The translations under genes were made by a program, and so were the position numbers. A stretch of 5,477 nt of DNA from DASQUP01 sp035641235 (GTDB lineage: Bacteria; Actinomycetota; CADDZG01; WHSQ01), in the NCBI GenBank assembly GCA_035641235.1, contig DASQUP010000169.1:1-5477 (forward strand), read 5' to 3'. The notes below the pieces were generated by a model, which saw only the letters and a program-made list of their open reading frames with translations, ran no database searches and was not told where the DNA came from. The first letter of the stretch is position 1, and every line of letters begins with the position of its first letter. Shown one piece after another: positions 1 to 5,477 of the stretch.

Positions 1-834
1 ACCGACCTCTCCCAGCGGATCGCCCTCGAGGGTCCCGACGACGAGCTCAAACGGCTGGCGGACACCTTCGACGGGATGCTCGAACGTTTGGACGAGGCAT
101 TCCGGTCGCAGCGCCGGTTTGTCTCGGACGCGTCGCACGAGTTGCGTAACCCACTTGCAACGATCCGCACGAACCTCGACGTCGCCATGGCGGACGAGAA
201 CGCCACCGAAGAGGAACTCCGTCAGACGGTCGTGGTCGCCCGGCGAGCCACGGATCGCATGAGCACACTCGTTGATGACCTCCTGGCGCTTGCTCGCCTC
301 GAGACTCCACGGCCGCAGTGGGAGACGGTCTCGATCACAACCCTTGTCGGGGAGGCTGTAGAAGAGTTCGCCGGAGTCGCCCTCGACAAACGGATCACCC
401 TCGAGCCAATCGTCGCCATCGGAGTCCACGTTCATGGAGACCCCGACACCCTGAGGCGCGCGGTGGCGAATCTCCTCGACAACGCCATGTCGTTTGCCCC
501 CAACGACTCGCGCGTCCGAGTAGGAGCCGGGCGCCGGGACGATTGGATCTGGGTGGCAGTCGAGGACGAGGGGCCCGGGATCCCGGCCCATCAACAGCGA
601 CGCATCTTCGACCGCCTGTGGCGCGCGGACAAATCGAGATCCCGCAGTAGGGGCGGGAGCGGCTTGGGACTCGCAATCGTCCGCCAGGTGGCCGACGCTC
701 ATCAGGGTGATGTGCGGGTGTTCTCGACGCCGGGAGCCGGGTCGACCTTCGTGCTGTGGATCCCGCTACGACCCGGCCAGGGGGCCGCCGAGTCGCCCGA
801 CGAACTGCCGCTCCCGCGCGCCTCCCTGGTCTGA
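1..834 (+). CDS. Sensor histidine kinase, C-terminal part (5' end outside window)
   Basis: This is the cytoplasmic half of a two-component sensor kinase. It autophosphorylates on a histidine and would pass the phosphate to a response regulator. The frame is open from base 1, so the start and the sensor/membrane part lie to the left; 277 residues are visible. Residues 1-27 look like the end of a HAMP linker (DELKRLADTFDGML). The HisKA helix follows, with the H-box SHELRNPL and phospho-acceptor His46 (codon at 136). HATPase_c has an N-box (NLLDN, residues 157-161), G1 box DEGPGIP (189-195), F-box around IFDRLW (202-207) and G2 box GGSGLGLAIV (218-227), so the catalytic machinery is complete. 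The phrasing around the H-box is typical of actinobacterial HAMP kinases whose partners are OmpR-family regulators (family knowledge). The partner is probably just upstream, unseen. The ligand cannot be told. An ATG at 76 is internal and is not the true start. Confidence 0.95.
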   Translation, partial: TDLSQRIALEGPDDELKRLADTFDGMLERLDEAFRSQRRFVSDASHELRNPLATIRTNLDVAMADENATEEELRQTVVVARRATDRMSTLVDDLLALARLETPRPQWETVSITTLVGEAVEEFAGVALDKRITLEPIVAIGVHVHGDPDTLRRAVANLLDNAMSFAPNDSRVRVGAGRRDDWIWVAVEDEGPGIPAHQQRRIFDRLWRADKSRSRSRGGSGLGLAIVRQVADAHQGDVRVFSTPGAGSTFVLWIPLRPGQGAAESPDELPLPRASLV

Positions 835-871
835 GGATGGGGAGCTTGGGAATGGTGATGTTCTAGTGGAC

Positions 872-1816
872 ATGAGGTTCCAGTGGCCGGTCCTGCTGTG
901 GGGAGTTGCACTCATTCCCCTGCTCTCCATCGCGTACCTCGCGGCCGAGCGAAGGCGTGATCGCGTTTCCCGCCGGTTCTCGTCCGAGGCCATGCTTCCG
1001 AACGTCGTGCGGGCACGGCCCGGATGGCGCCGCCATGTCCCTCCCCTCCTCATGCTCCTTGCCGTCGCGGCACTCCTGGTCGGTATGGCGCGACCGGAGG
1101 CCGCCCTCAGCGTCCCCCGCGAGCGGGCGACCGTCCTGCTGGCGATCGACTCATCGAACTCGATGCTCGCGAGCGACGTGGAGCCCAGTCGCATGGTGGC
1201 GGCCCAGACGGCAGGTCGCAACTTCCTCAAGCGGATCCCGGACACATTCCAGGTGGGCGTGGTCACGTTTGCAGGCCGGGCGATCACCCTGAGCGCGCCC
1301 ACCATCGACCGGCAGGCCGTGCGGGAGGCGCTGAATTCACTCGAGACGACTGCGGGCACAAAAATCGGAGACGGGCTGGCCCTGGCGCTCGAAGCACGCG
1401 AGTTGGTTGCGAACGAGCCCGGGCAGGAGCCGGCACCTATGGTCGTCTTGCTTCTCTCCGACGGGAACGACACCGGAAGCGACGTCCCGCCCCTCGAAGC
1501 CGCGGGGCAGGCGCGTGAACTGGGCATCAAGGTCCACACGATCGCGCTCGGAGTTGGTGAGGGCTTCGGTCCCAACGGGCGGCGATTTCGCGGTCCCAAC
1601 ATCGAGGAGCTCCGCGCAATCGCGAACACAACCGGGGGACGGTTCTTCGCCACCCCGACGGCGGAGGAGTTGAACCAGGTCTACCGGTCGCTGGGCTCGA
1701 GCTTGGGGCGTACTAGGCAGCACCGGGAGATCACGGTTGCATTCGTCGGCGGCGGGGCGCTGCTGCTGGCGCTATCCGGCATCGCTTCCGCAGCCTGGTT
1801 CAAGCGCGTTCCGTGA
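872..1816 (+). CDS. Membrane-anchored VWA-domain protein, BatA/UPF0353-like
   Basis: The 314-residue protein begins MRFQWP, as BatA/UPF0353-type proteins do. It has a hydrophobic segment at about 7-25, a second at about 57-73 after a basic stretch, a VWA domain from about 86 to 275, and a C-terminal membrane segment at about 287-309. The metal-ion-dependent adhesion site is intact: D93-x-S95-x-S97, T163 (AGTKIGDG) and D197 (LLSDGND). Such proteins bind partners through a divalent metal and usually sit with a MoxR ATPase and a DUF58 protein; neither is next to this gene. The frame is open well into the kinase gene, but family N-termini match ATG 872. GTG 866, two codons earlier, is a real alternative: GGTGAT at 854-859 could pair with the 16S 3' end and lies 6 bases before 866. 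The gap to the kinase stop is 37 bases, so co-transcription is likely. Client and side of the membrane for the VWA domain are unknown. Confidence 0.9.
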   Translation: MRFQWPVLLWGVALIPLLSIAYLAAERRRDRVSRRFSSEAMLPNVVRARPGWRRHVPPLLMLLAVAALLVGMARPEAALSVPRERATVLLAIDSSNSMLASDVEPSRMVAAQTAGRNFLKRIPDTFQVGVVTFAGRAITLSAPTIDRQAVREALNSLETTAGTKIGDGLALALEARELVANEPGQEPAPMVVLLLSDGNDTGSDVPPLEAAGQARELGIKVHTIALGVGEGFGPNGRRFRGPNIEELRAIANTTGGRFFATPTAEELNQVYRSLGSSLGRTRQHREITVAFVGGGALLLALSGIASAAWFKRVP

Positions 1817-1831
1817 TCCGAGTCCGAGCCG

Positions 1832-1849
1832 CTTTACGACTTCTTTACG
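1832..1849 (+). promoter_or_regulatory. Direct repeat CTTTACG x2, 11-bp period: candidate response-regulator operator
   Basis: CTTTACG occurs at 1832-1838 and again, identical, at 1843-1849, so the copies are exactly 11 bp apart, about one helical turn. Tandem half-sites with this period are the known binding geometry of OmpR/PhoB-family response regulators. The repeat lies 16 bases after the stop of the VWA gene and just upstream of a promoter-like pair. The AT-rich heptamer stands out in GC-rich sequence. That it is bound by the partner of the kinase in this window is inference. Confidence 0.4.
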
Positions 1850-1856
1850 GCCCACA

Positions 1857-1885
1857 TTGAAAACGCCCCGCCCGGGGAATAGAGA
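1857..1885 (+). promoter_or_regulatory. Weak sigma70-type promoter candidate
   Basis: TTGAAA (1857-1862) is separated by 17 bases from TAGAGA (1880-1885), and the pair sits 8 bases downstream of the CTTTACG direct repeat. The -35 is close to TTGACA, but the -10 matches TATAAT at only three of six positions. The placement fits activated transcription of the small membrane gene at 1970 and perhaps the ATPase/VWA pair. The spacer is very GC-rich and contains CCCC/GGGG complementarity. The case rests on spacing and position. Confidence 0.22.
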
Positions 1886-1928
1886 AACACTTGCCCAGGT
1901 TGGTAGAGGGCAACTCGCAATGGTGGAG

Positions 1929-1943
1929 TCCCGTCGAGCGGGA
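1929..1943 (+). other. Small hairpin in the leader of the 62-residue gene
   Basis: TCCCG (1929-1933) and CGGGA (1939-1943) form a perfect 5-bp stem around the loop TCGAG. It ends 14 bases before the Shine-Dalgarno of the gene at 1970. No T-run follows, so it is not an intrinsic terminator. It could be a leader structure or chance in GC-rich DNA. Confidence 0.2.
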
Positions 1944-1957
1944 GGCGGGTTCGGCTC

Positions 1958-1965
1958 AGGGAGGA
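1958..1965 (+). promoter_or_regulatory. Strong ribosome binding site for the gene at 1970
   Basis: AGGGAGGA lies 4 bases before ATG 1970, with the GGGAGG core 5 bases from the start codon. It is the best Shine-Dalgarno match in the window. It fixes the start of the 62-residue reading frame and is the main reason, with the membrane segment, to accept that gene over the overlapping 96-codon frame beginning at 1891. Confidence 0.6.
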
Positions 1966-1969
1966 CCGG

Positions 1970-2158
1970 ATGGCGCCCAGGCGGTGGCCGGGAATCGTCC
2001 CGGCGGCAATCGTGGTGGTAGCGATGCTTGTGGTGTGGATGTTGTGGATCGGAGCCCGAGTGGCGCTGCCCGACTCGGTGGGGACCCTGGGCGCGGCCGC
2101 CGGCTCCGCCGCAGTAACGGCGCACGAAGAATGCCGGGAGGGCGAATCCCGTCTGTAG
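1970..2158 (+). CDS. Small single-span membrane protein, unrecognised
   Basis: This 62-residue protein starts with a short basic end (MAPRRW). One strongly hydrophobic segment follows at about residues 8-31, rich in Val, Ala, Leu and Trp. The tail is small and polar/acidic, with one Cys at 55 (HEECREGES). The basic residues before the segment suggest the N-terminus is inside and the tail outside, as for a small anchored protein or an uncleaved signal-like peptide. A strong Shine-Dalgarno precedes it, and its third codon positions are mostly G or C, as in neighbouring genes. I do not recognise a family. It lies between a membrane VWA gene and an AAA+/VWA pair, 51 bases before the ATPase start, so a role as membrane adaptor or accessory subunit is possible but is pure inference from position. 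Confidence 0.55.
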   Translation: MAPRRWPGIVPAAIVVVAMLVVWMLWIGARVALPDSVGTLGAAAGSAAVTAHEECREGESRL

Positions 2159-2195
2159 GGCAAATCGAGGGCGCGCCGTAGCCCGAACAACTGGA

Positions 2196-2201
2196 TAGCC
2201 T
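2196..2201 (+). promoter_or_regulatory. Possible -10 element for leaderless transcription of the ATPase gene
   Basis: TAGCCT fits the TANNNT form of actinobacterial -10 elements and ends 8 bases before ATG 2210. A transcript starting at or next to the A of this ATG would be leaderless. This would explain why no Shine-Dalgarno is visible between 2180 and 2209. No convincing -35 is seen. TANNNT is a loose pattern and is common by chance. Confidence 0.25.
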
Positions 2202-2209
2202 TCTGTTCT

Positions 2210-3631
2210 ATGGCCGTAGCCAGAACTCTGGGCGAGTTACGCGATTCCGGATACCCGGTGCGGAGCGTCAAGGAAGAACTCCGGGCGAACCTGCTCGCCC
2301 GCCTCCATTCCCGGGACCCGCTGTTCCCGTCGATCGTGGGCTACTCCGATTCCGTGCTCCCCACAATCGAGCGCGCCGTTCTCGCCGAGCACGACGCCAT
2401 CATCTTGGGCGAGCGGGGTCAGGCGAAAAGTCGCCTTATGAGATACCTGGTTCAGCTTCTCGACGAAACCGTCCCCGTCATCCAGGGCTGCGAGATCAAC
2501 GATCATCCGTACCATCCGATCTGTGCTCGGTGCCGCTCTCTGGTAGCGGAGATGGGGGACGGCTCCCCCGTCGAATGGATTAACAGGGAGCACCGCTATT
2601 CCGAAAAGCTGGCAACTCCAGACGTTTCGGTCGCCGACCTGATCGGGGACGTCGATCCGATCCGTGTTGCGGAGGGTCGCTATCTCGGCGACGAGCTGAC
2701 GATCCACTACGGACTCGTGCCACGCACACATCGGGGGATCCTTGCGATCAACGAGCTCCCCGACCTTCCCGAACGAATACAGGTTTCCCTGCTCAACATC
2801 CTCGAGGAACGCGACATCCAGGTGCGCGGCTACAAGATCCGCTTGCCGCTCGACCTCATGTTGGTCGCGAGCGCAAACCCCGAGGACTACACGCACAGGG
2901 GACGGATCATCTCGCCGCTGAAGGATCGTTTCGGATCGCAGGTTCGCACTCACTATCCGCGACACGTCGACCACGAGATTTCGATCATGGAGCAAGAGGC
3001 CGCTCCAGCGCCGGAGGGCATTCCCCTCAGGGTCCCGCACCATCTCAAGGAGACGATTGCAGAGCTCGCGGCAGAGCTTCGCAATACACCTCAGGTGAAC
3101 CAGCGGAGCGGCGTCTCGGTGCGTTTTTCCATCGGCGCCCTGGAATCGCTCGCGGCGAGTGCCCTCCGGCGCGCCGTCCTCAATCGAGAGGACGAGGCCG
3201 TACCGCGGCCGGCAGACCTCTACACGATCATGCCGGCGGTGATCGGACGACTCGAATTCGACACATTCGACGAAGGTCGCGAACCCGAGATCCTCGAGCA
3301 CGCTTTGAAGCTTTCGGTGCTGGAGGTGTGGGACCGATACCTGCGCGGCGAGGACTTCACGGCGCTGATTGAAGCTTTTGATTCGGGGCTTGAGGTTGAG
3401 ACGTCAGATGCGATGGGATCCGACGAGTTCCTGCGCCAGTTTCCGCTGAACGACGGGCGTATCTCCCAGACCGTCGAACGCTCCGCCTCGCGGCTGCGAA
3501 TCGACGGGGCCGCGCCGGCATCGCGCGCCGGGGCTCTGGAGTTTGTCCTCGAGGGCCTGCATCTCAACAAGAGGATCAACAAAAGCGGAGCCGGACGTTC
3601 CGGCGGGGCAACCTACGGCGGAGCCCGTTAG
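2210..3631 (+). CDS. MoxR/Mg-chelatase-like AAA+ ATPase (Rv0958-like)
   Basis: The 473-residue cytoplasmic ATPase is full length for its family (the M. tuberculosis relative, from memory, is about 460). Walker A is GERGQAKS (67-74, Lys73). The Walker B region is ILAINE (177-182), where Asn181 replaces the usual Asp before catalytic Glu182. Sensor 1 is in SANPED (Asn223), and an arginine-finger-like segment LKDRF follows (Arg240). The text between, with KLATPD, LIGDVDP and IQVRGY, is characteristic of proteins labelled 'magnesium chelatase'. Between Walker A and B, C94, H99, H102, C105 and C108 could bind a metal. The tail after about 455 is Gly-rich and basic. Start 2210 is chosen because the segment TLGELRDSG then SVKEELR matches the family N-terminus, although no Shine-Dalgarno is visible. 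The stop overlaps the start of the VWA gene, its probable partner. By analogy with BchI, CoxD and NorQ it would form a ring that remodels or metallates a client; true magnesium-chelatase activity is not implied. Confidence 0.93.
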   Translation: MAVARTLGELRDSGYPVRSVKEELRANLLARLHSRDPLFPSIVGYSDSVLPTIERAVLAEHDAIILGERGQAKSRLMRYLVQLLDETVPVIQGCEINDHPYHPICARCRSLVAEMGDGSPVEWINREHRYSEKLATPDVSVADLIGDVDPIRVAEGRYLGDELTIHYGLVPRTHRGILAINELPDLPERIQVSLLNILEERDIQVRGYKIRLPLDLMLVASANPEDYTHRGRIISPLKDRFGSQVRTHYPRHVDHEISIMEQEAAPAPEGIPLRVPHHLKETIAELAAELRNTPQVNQRSGVSVRFSIGALESLAASALRRAVLNREDEAVPRPADLYTIMPAVIGRLEFDTFDEGREPEILEHALKLSVLEVWDRYLRGEDFTALIEAFDSGLEVETSDAMGSDEFLRQFPLNDGRISQTVERSASRLRIDGAAPASRAGALEFVLEGLHLNKRINKSGAGRSGGATYGGAR

Positions 3632-3633
3632 TG
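3620..3633 (+). promoter_or_regulatory. Ribosome binding site and stop/start overlap (TAGTG) coupling ATPase and VWA genes
   Basis: GGAG at 3620-3623 lies inside the last codons of the ATPase gene, 7 bases before GTG 3631. The ATPase stop TAG (3629-3631) shares its G with this GTG. The arrangement is typical of translational coupling that keeps two subunits in fixed ratio. It also decides the start of the downstream gene, because the new frame opens with MPRTRFHRWDGSQDPLG, which fits the family's N-terminus. Confidence 0.75.
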
Positions 3634-5477
3634 CCTCGAACCCGCTTCCACCGCTGGGACGGATCGCAAGATCCACTGGGCGAGAAAATCGATGTGCGCG
3701 CGGTGCTCGACGAGATGTCCGACGAGCTGCTGTCGGGATACGGACCGCGATGGTCGCTCCGCGAGCTGCAGCGGCGCGGCATGACCGGCCGGTCTGGTCT
3801 CGACGACATGTTGCGCAGAGTGCGTCGGCAACGACGCCGGGTCGAGGAACAGACCGACCTCTCGGGACCGCTGCGTGAGGTCCGCCAGAAGCTCGACGAC
3901 ATCATCTCCACGGAACGAAGCGCGCTTGCAGAGCGGGGTGACGATGGCGCCCGGATGAAGGAGGCGATGCTCGACGCGCTTCCGCACCATCCTGCGGGAG
4001 CGATCCGCGAACTGACGAACTACGAGTTCACTTCGCCAGAGGCCGCGCAGAAGTTCGAATCCTTGATGGAGAGTCTGCGCCAGGAGGTCCTCAACTCCTA
4101 CTTCCGCAATCTGGCCGGCGCAATGCGCAACGTCACTCCGGAGGATCTACAGCGCCTCAAGGACATGCTGGCCGAGCTGAACGACATGATCGCCGCCGAT
4201 CGAAGGGGCGACGACTACGACTTCGAAGGATTCATGCAACGCTACGGGGACTTCTTCCCGGAAAACCCTCGGAATCTTCAGGAGCTGCTCGAGGCGATGG
4301 CCCGGCGGATGGCTGCGATGAGCCGGCTGCTCGCAAGCATGTCCGAAAGCCAGCGGAGGGAGCTTGCGGAACTAGCGGCATCGGTGATGGAAGACATGGA
4401 CCTTGCATGGCAGGTCGACCAGCTCAACCAGAACCTGCGAGAACTTATGCCGTCGCTCCCGTGGGACCAAGCGTCGCCCAACTGGGGCGAGGCGGAGATG
4501 CCGATGTCGGCCGCCGTCGACGCGCTAGAAAGGATCGGCGAGCTCGAAGAGCTCGAGGAGACGATGTCGGGCGACTACGCGGGAGCGACACTCGACGACA
4601 TCGACGAGGAGAAGGTCCGGCGCCTAATGGGGGACAAAGCGCTCGATGATCTGCGATGGCTGAAGAAGATCGAGCGCGCGCTGGAGGAGGCGGGCATAAT
4701 GCGCCGGCGCCGCGGCGAGTTGGAACTCACGCCGCGTGGGGCCCGGATGATCGGCGAACGCTCGCTGACGAAAGTCCTGGAGCGAATCAGGCGGGAGCCG
4801 ACACACCGGGCCCGCGGCGGGCAGTCCGAGCCGACCGGCGCGACGCGCGCCTGGCAGTTCGGGGACACTGATCCAATCTCGGTTGAACGAACGGTGCACA
4901 ACGCGGTCGTTCGCGGCGGCCCCGGCAAGAAGCTTCGGCTACTGGCGGAGGATTTCGAAGTAATCGAGACCGAATCGAGGCCCCGAACCGCGACGGCATT
5001 GCTCCTTGATCTTTCAATGTCCATGCCTCTGCGCGGTCACTGGCTTCCGGCCAAACGAATGGCGCTCGCGCTTCATGCGCTGATCGACTCGAAGTATCCG
5101 CAGGACAGCCTCCATTTGATCGGCTTCTCGGACTACGCCCACCGGATGGAGCCAACGGAACTTGCGGCGTCGGGCTGGCAGGAGGTACAGGGAACCAATA
5201 TGCAGCATGCATTTCTGCTGGCGCGCCGAGTCCTGGGCGAGGACCCGCGGGCGATTAAGCAAGTCATCATGGTCACCGACGGCGAGCCGACGGCGCATCT
5301 CGAAGATGGCTACGCGTGGTTCAACTGGCCGCCGATCCCCGAGACCATCGAGAAGACTCTGAGCGAAGCAATGCGGCTTGCGCGGTCGGACATCTCGATC
5401 AACGTGTTCATGCTGGAGCGATCGCCGGGGCTCGAGGCCTTCATGGAGAAACTTGCGCAACTGACCGGCGGAAGCAT
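3631..5477 (+). CDS. VWA-domain protein, CoxE/Rv0959-like partner of the AAA+ ATPase (3' end outside window)
   Basis: The frame is open from GTG 3631 to the window edge (615 full codons); I read it codon by codon and found no stop. The M. tuberculosis relative is about 670 residues from memory, so little should be missing. Residues 1-20 are a short conserved opening. From about 35 to 290 the protein is mostly helical and charged, with the family-like FMQRYGDFFPENP (201-213) and a Met-rich helix region at 222-256. An acidic stretch (300-328) is followed by a winged-helix-like part (about 336-386) containing LEEAG and LTPRG (366-370). The VWA domain starts at about 453 with a complete MIDAS: D460-L-S462-M-S464, T522 (GTNMQ) and D550 (TDGEPTAH). 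There are no membrane segments, so it should be cytoplasmic. Its start overlaps the ATPase stop, as expected for subunits of one complex. By analogy with BchD, CoxE and NorD it would present clients to the AAA+ ring; the client is unknown. Confidence 0.93.
   Translation, partial: MPRTRFHRWDGSQDPLGEKIDVRAVLDEMSDELLSGYGPRWSLRELQRRGMTGRSGLDDMLRRVRRQRRRVEEQTDLSGPLREVRQKLDDIISTERSALAERGDDGARMKEAMLDALPHHPAGAIRELTNYEFTSPEAAQKFESLMESLRQEVLNSYFRNLAGAMRNVTPEDLQRLKDMLAELNDMIAADRRGDDYDFEGFMQRYGDFFPENPRNLQELLEAMARRMAAMSRLLASMSESQRRELAELAASVMEDMDLAWQVDQLNQNLRELMPSLPWDQASPNWGEAEMPMSAAVDALERIGELEELEETMSGDYAGATLDDIDEEKVRRLMGDKALDDLRWLKKIERALEEAGIMRRRRGELELTPRGARMIGERSLTKVLERIRREPTHRARGGQSEPTGATRAWQFGDTDPISVERTVHNAVVRGGPGKKLRLLAEDFEVIETESRPRTATALLLDLSMSMPLRGHWLPAKRMALALHALIDSKYPQDSLHLIGFSDYAHRMEPTELAASGWQEVQGTNMQHAFLLARRVLGEDPRAIKQVIMVTDGEPTAHLEDGYAWFNWPPIPETIEKTLSEAMRLARSDISINVFMLERSPGLEAFMEKLAQLTGGS

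Noticed and set aside
766..1653. 295-codon open frame on the minus strand opposite the BatA-like gene
   Set aside because: The product is a Ser/Arg/Ala-rich, domain-free sequence typical of antisense shadows, and the + strand frame has an intact MIDAS and membrane segments.
1862..1882. CCCC/GGGG inverted repeat as a terminator after the BatA-like gene
   Set aside because: The stem is only about 4 bp with a 4-base loop, and no T-run follows on the + strand. On the minus strand a short TTTT follows, but no minus-strand gene needs it.
1892..1963. tRNA-like stretch: a D-arm look-alike (GCCC, then TTGGTAGA, then GGGC) followed by GGTTCGGCTC resembling a T-arm
   Set aside because: No acceptor stem can be drawn, the T-stem halves do not pair, and the supposed anticodon stem has a G-G mismatch with no U at position 33. 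It may be chance or a degraded remnant.
1891..2181. 96-codon + strand frame overlapping the 62-residue gene
   Set aside because: It starts at TTG without a good ribosome binding site and gives a Gly/Arg-rich product with no membrane segment or domain. The competing frame at 1970 has a strong Shine-Dalgarno and a hydrophobic helix.
2237..3301. 354-codon open frame on the minus strand opposite the ATPase gene
   Set aside because: It is fully antisense to a gene with clear motifs. Its translation shows no recognisable domain and is the usual shadow of GC-rich codon use.
1..5477. CRISPR arrays, insertion sequences, attachment sites or long repeats
   Set aside because: I saw no repeated units beyond the 7-bp pair at 1832-1849, no transposase or integrase motifs, and no flanking inverted repeats. 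Both genes at the edges are simply cut by the window.

Overview
The window is GC-rich, and every gene I can support lies on the + strand with few non-coding bases. The clues point to an actinobacterial chromosome or a close relative. The histidine kinase has the HAMP/H-box wording common in Actinobacteria. A BatA/UPF0353-like VWA membrane protein is present. The last two genes look like the Mycobacterium tuberculosis Rv0958/Rv0959 pair (a 'magnesium chelatase'-like AAA+ ATPase and a VWA protein). The last two comparisons are from memory of those families, not from a search. Class or species cannot be fixed.

Layout. (1) Positions 1-834 are the 3' part of a sensor histidine kinase (end of HAMP, HisKA, HATPase_c); its 5' end, and probably a response regulator, lie left of the window. 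(2) Positions 872-1816 encode a membrane-anchored VWA protein with an intact MIDAS, 37 bases behind the kinase. (3) The 153-base gap 1817-1969 holds an 11-bp-period direct repeat typical in geometry of OmpR/PhoB-family operators, a weak promoter-like pair, a small hairpin and a strong Shine-Dalgarno. (4) Positions 1970-2158 encode a 62-residue single-span membrane protein that I do not recognise. (5) After 51 bases, 2210-3631 encode a complete MoxR/Mg-chelatase-type AAA+ ATPase with no visible Shine-Dalgarno and a possible leaderless start. (6) Positions 3631 to the window end encode a VWA (CoxE-like) protein whose GTG start shares a base with the ATPase stop. It is open for 615 codons and is cut by the window edge.

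The AAA+ and the last VWA protein almost certainly work as a pair. By analogy with BchI/BchD, CoxD/CoxE, NorQ/NorD and MoxR/VWA systems, an AAA+ ring uses ATP to remodel or load metal into a client that is recognised through the VWA MIDAS. The client is not visible here. The ATPase has a Cys/His-rich insert and an Asn in place of the usual Walker B Asp. The VWA partner carries a winged-helix-like segment before its MIDAS domain. These make the pair the most interesting part of the window. The kinase and the BatA-like gene may form a separate upstream unit, and the direct repeat between the two halves could link them by regulation.
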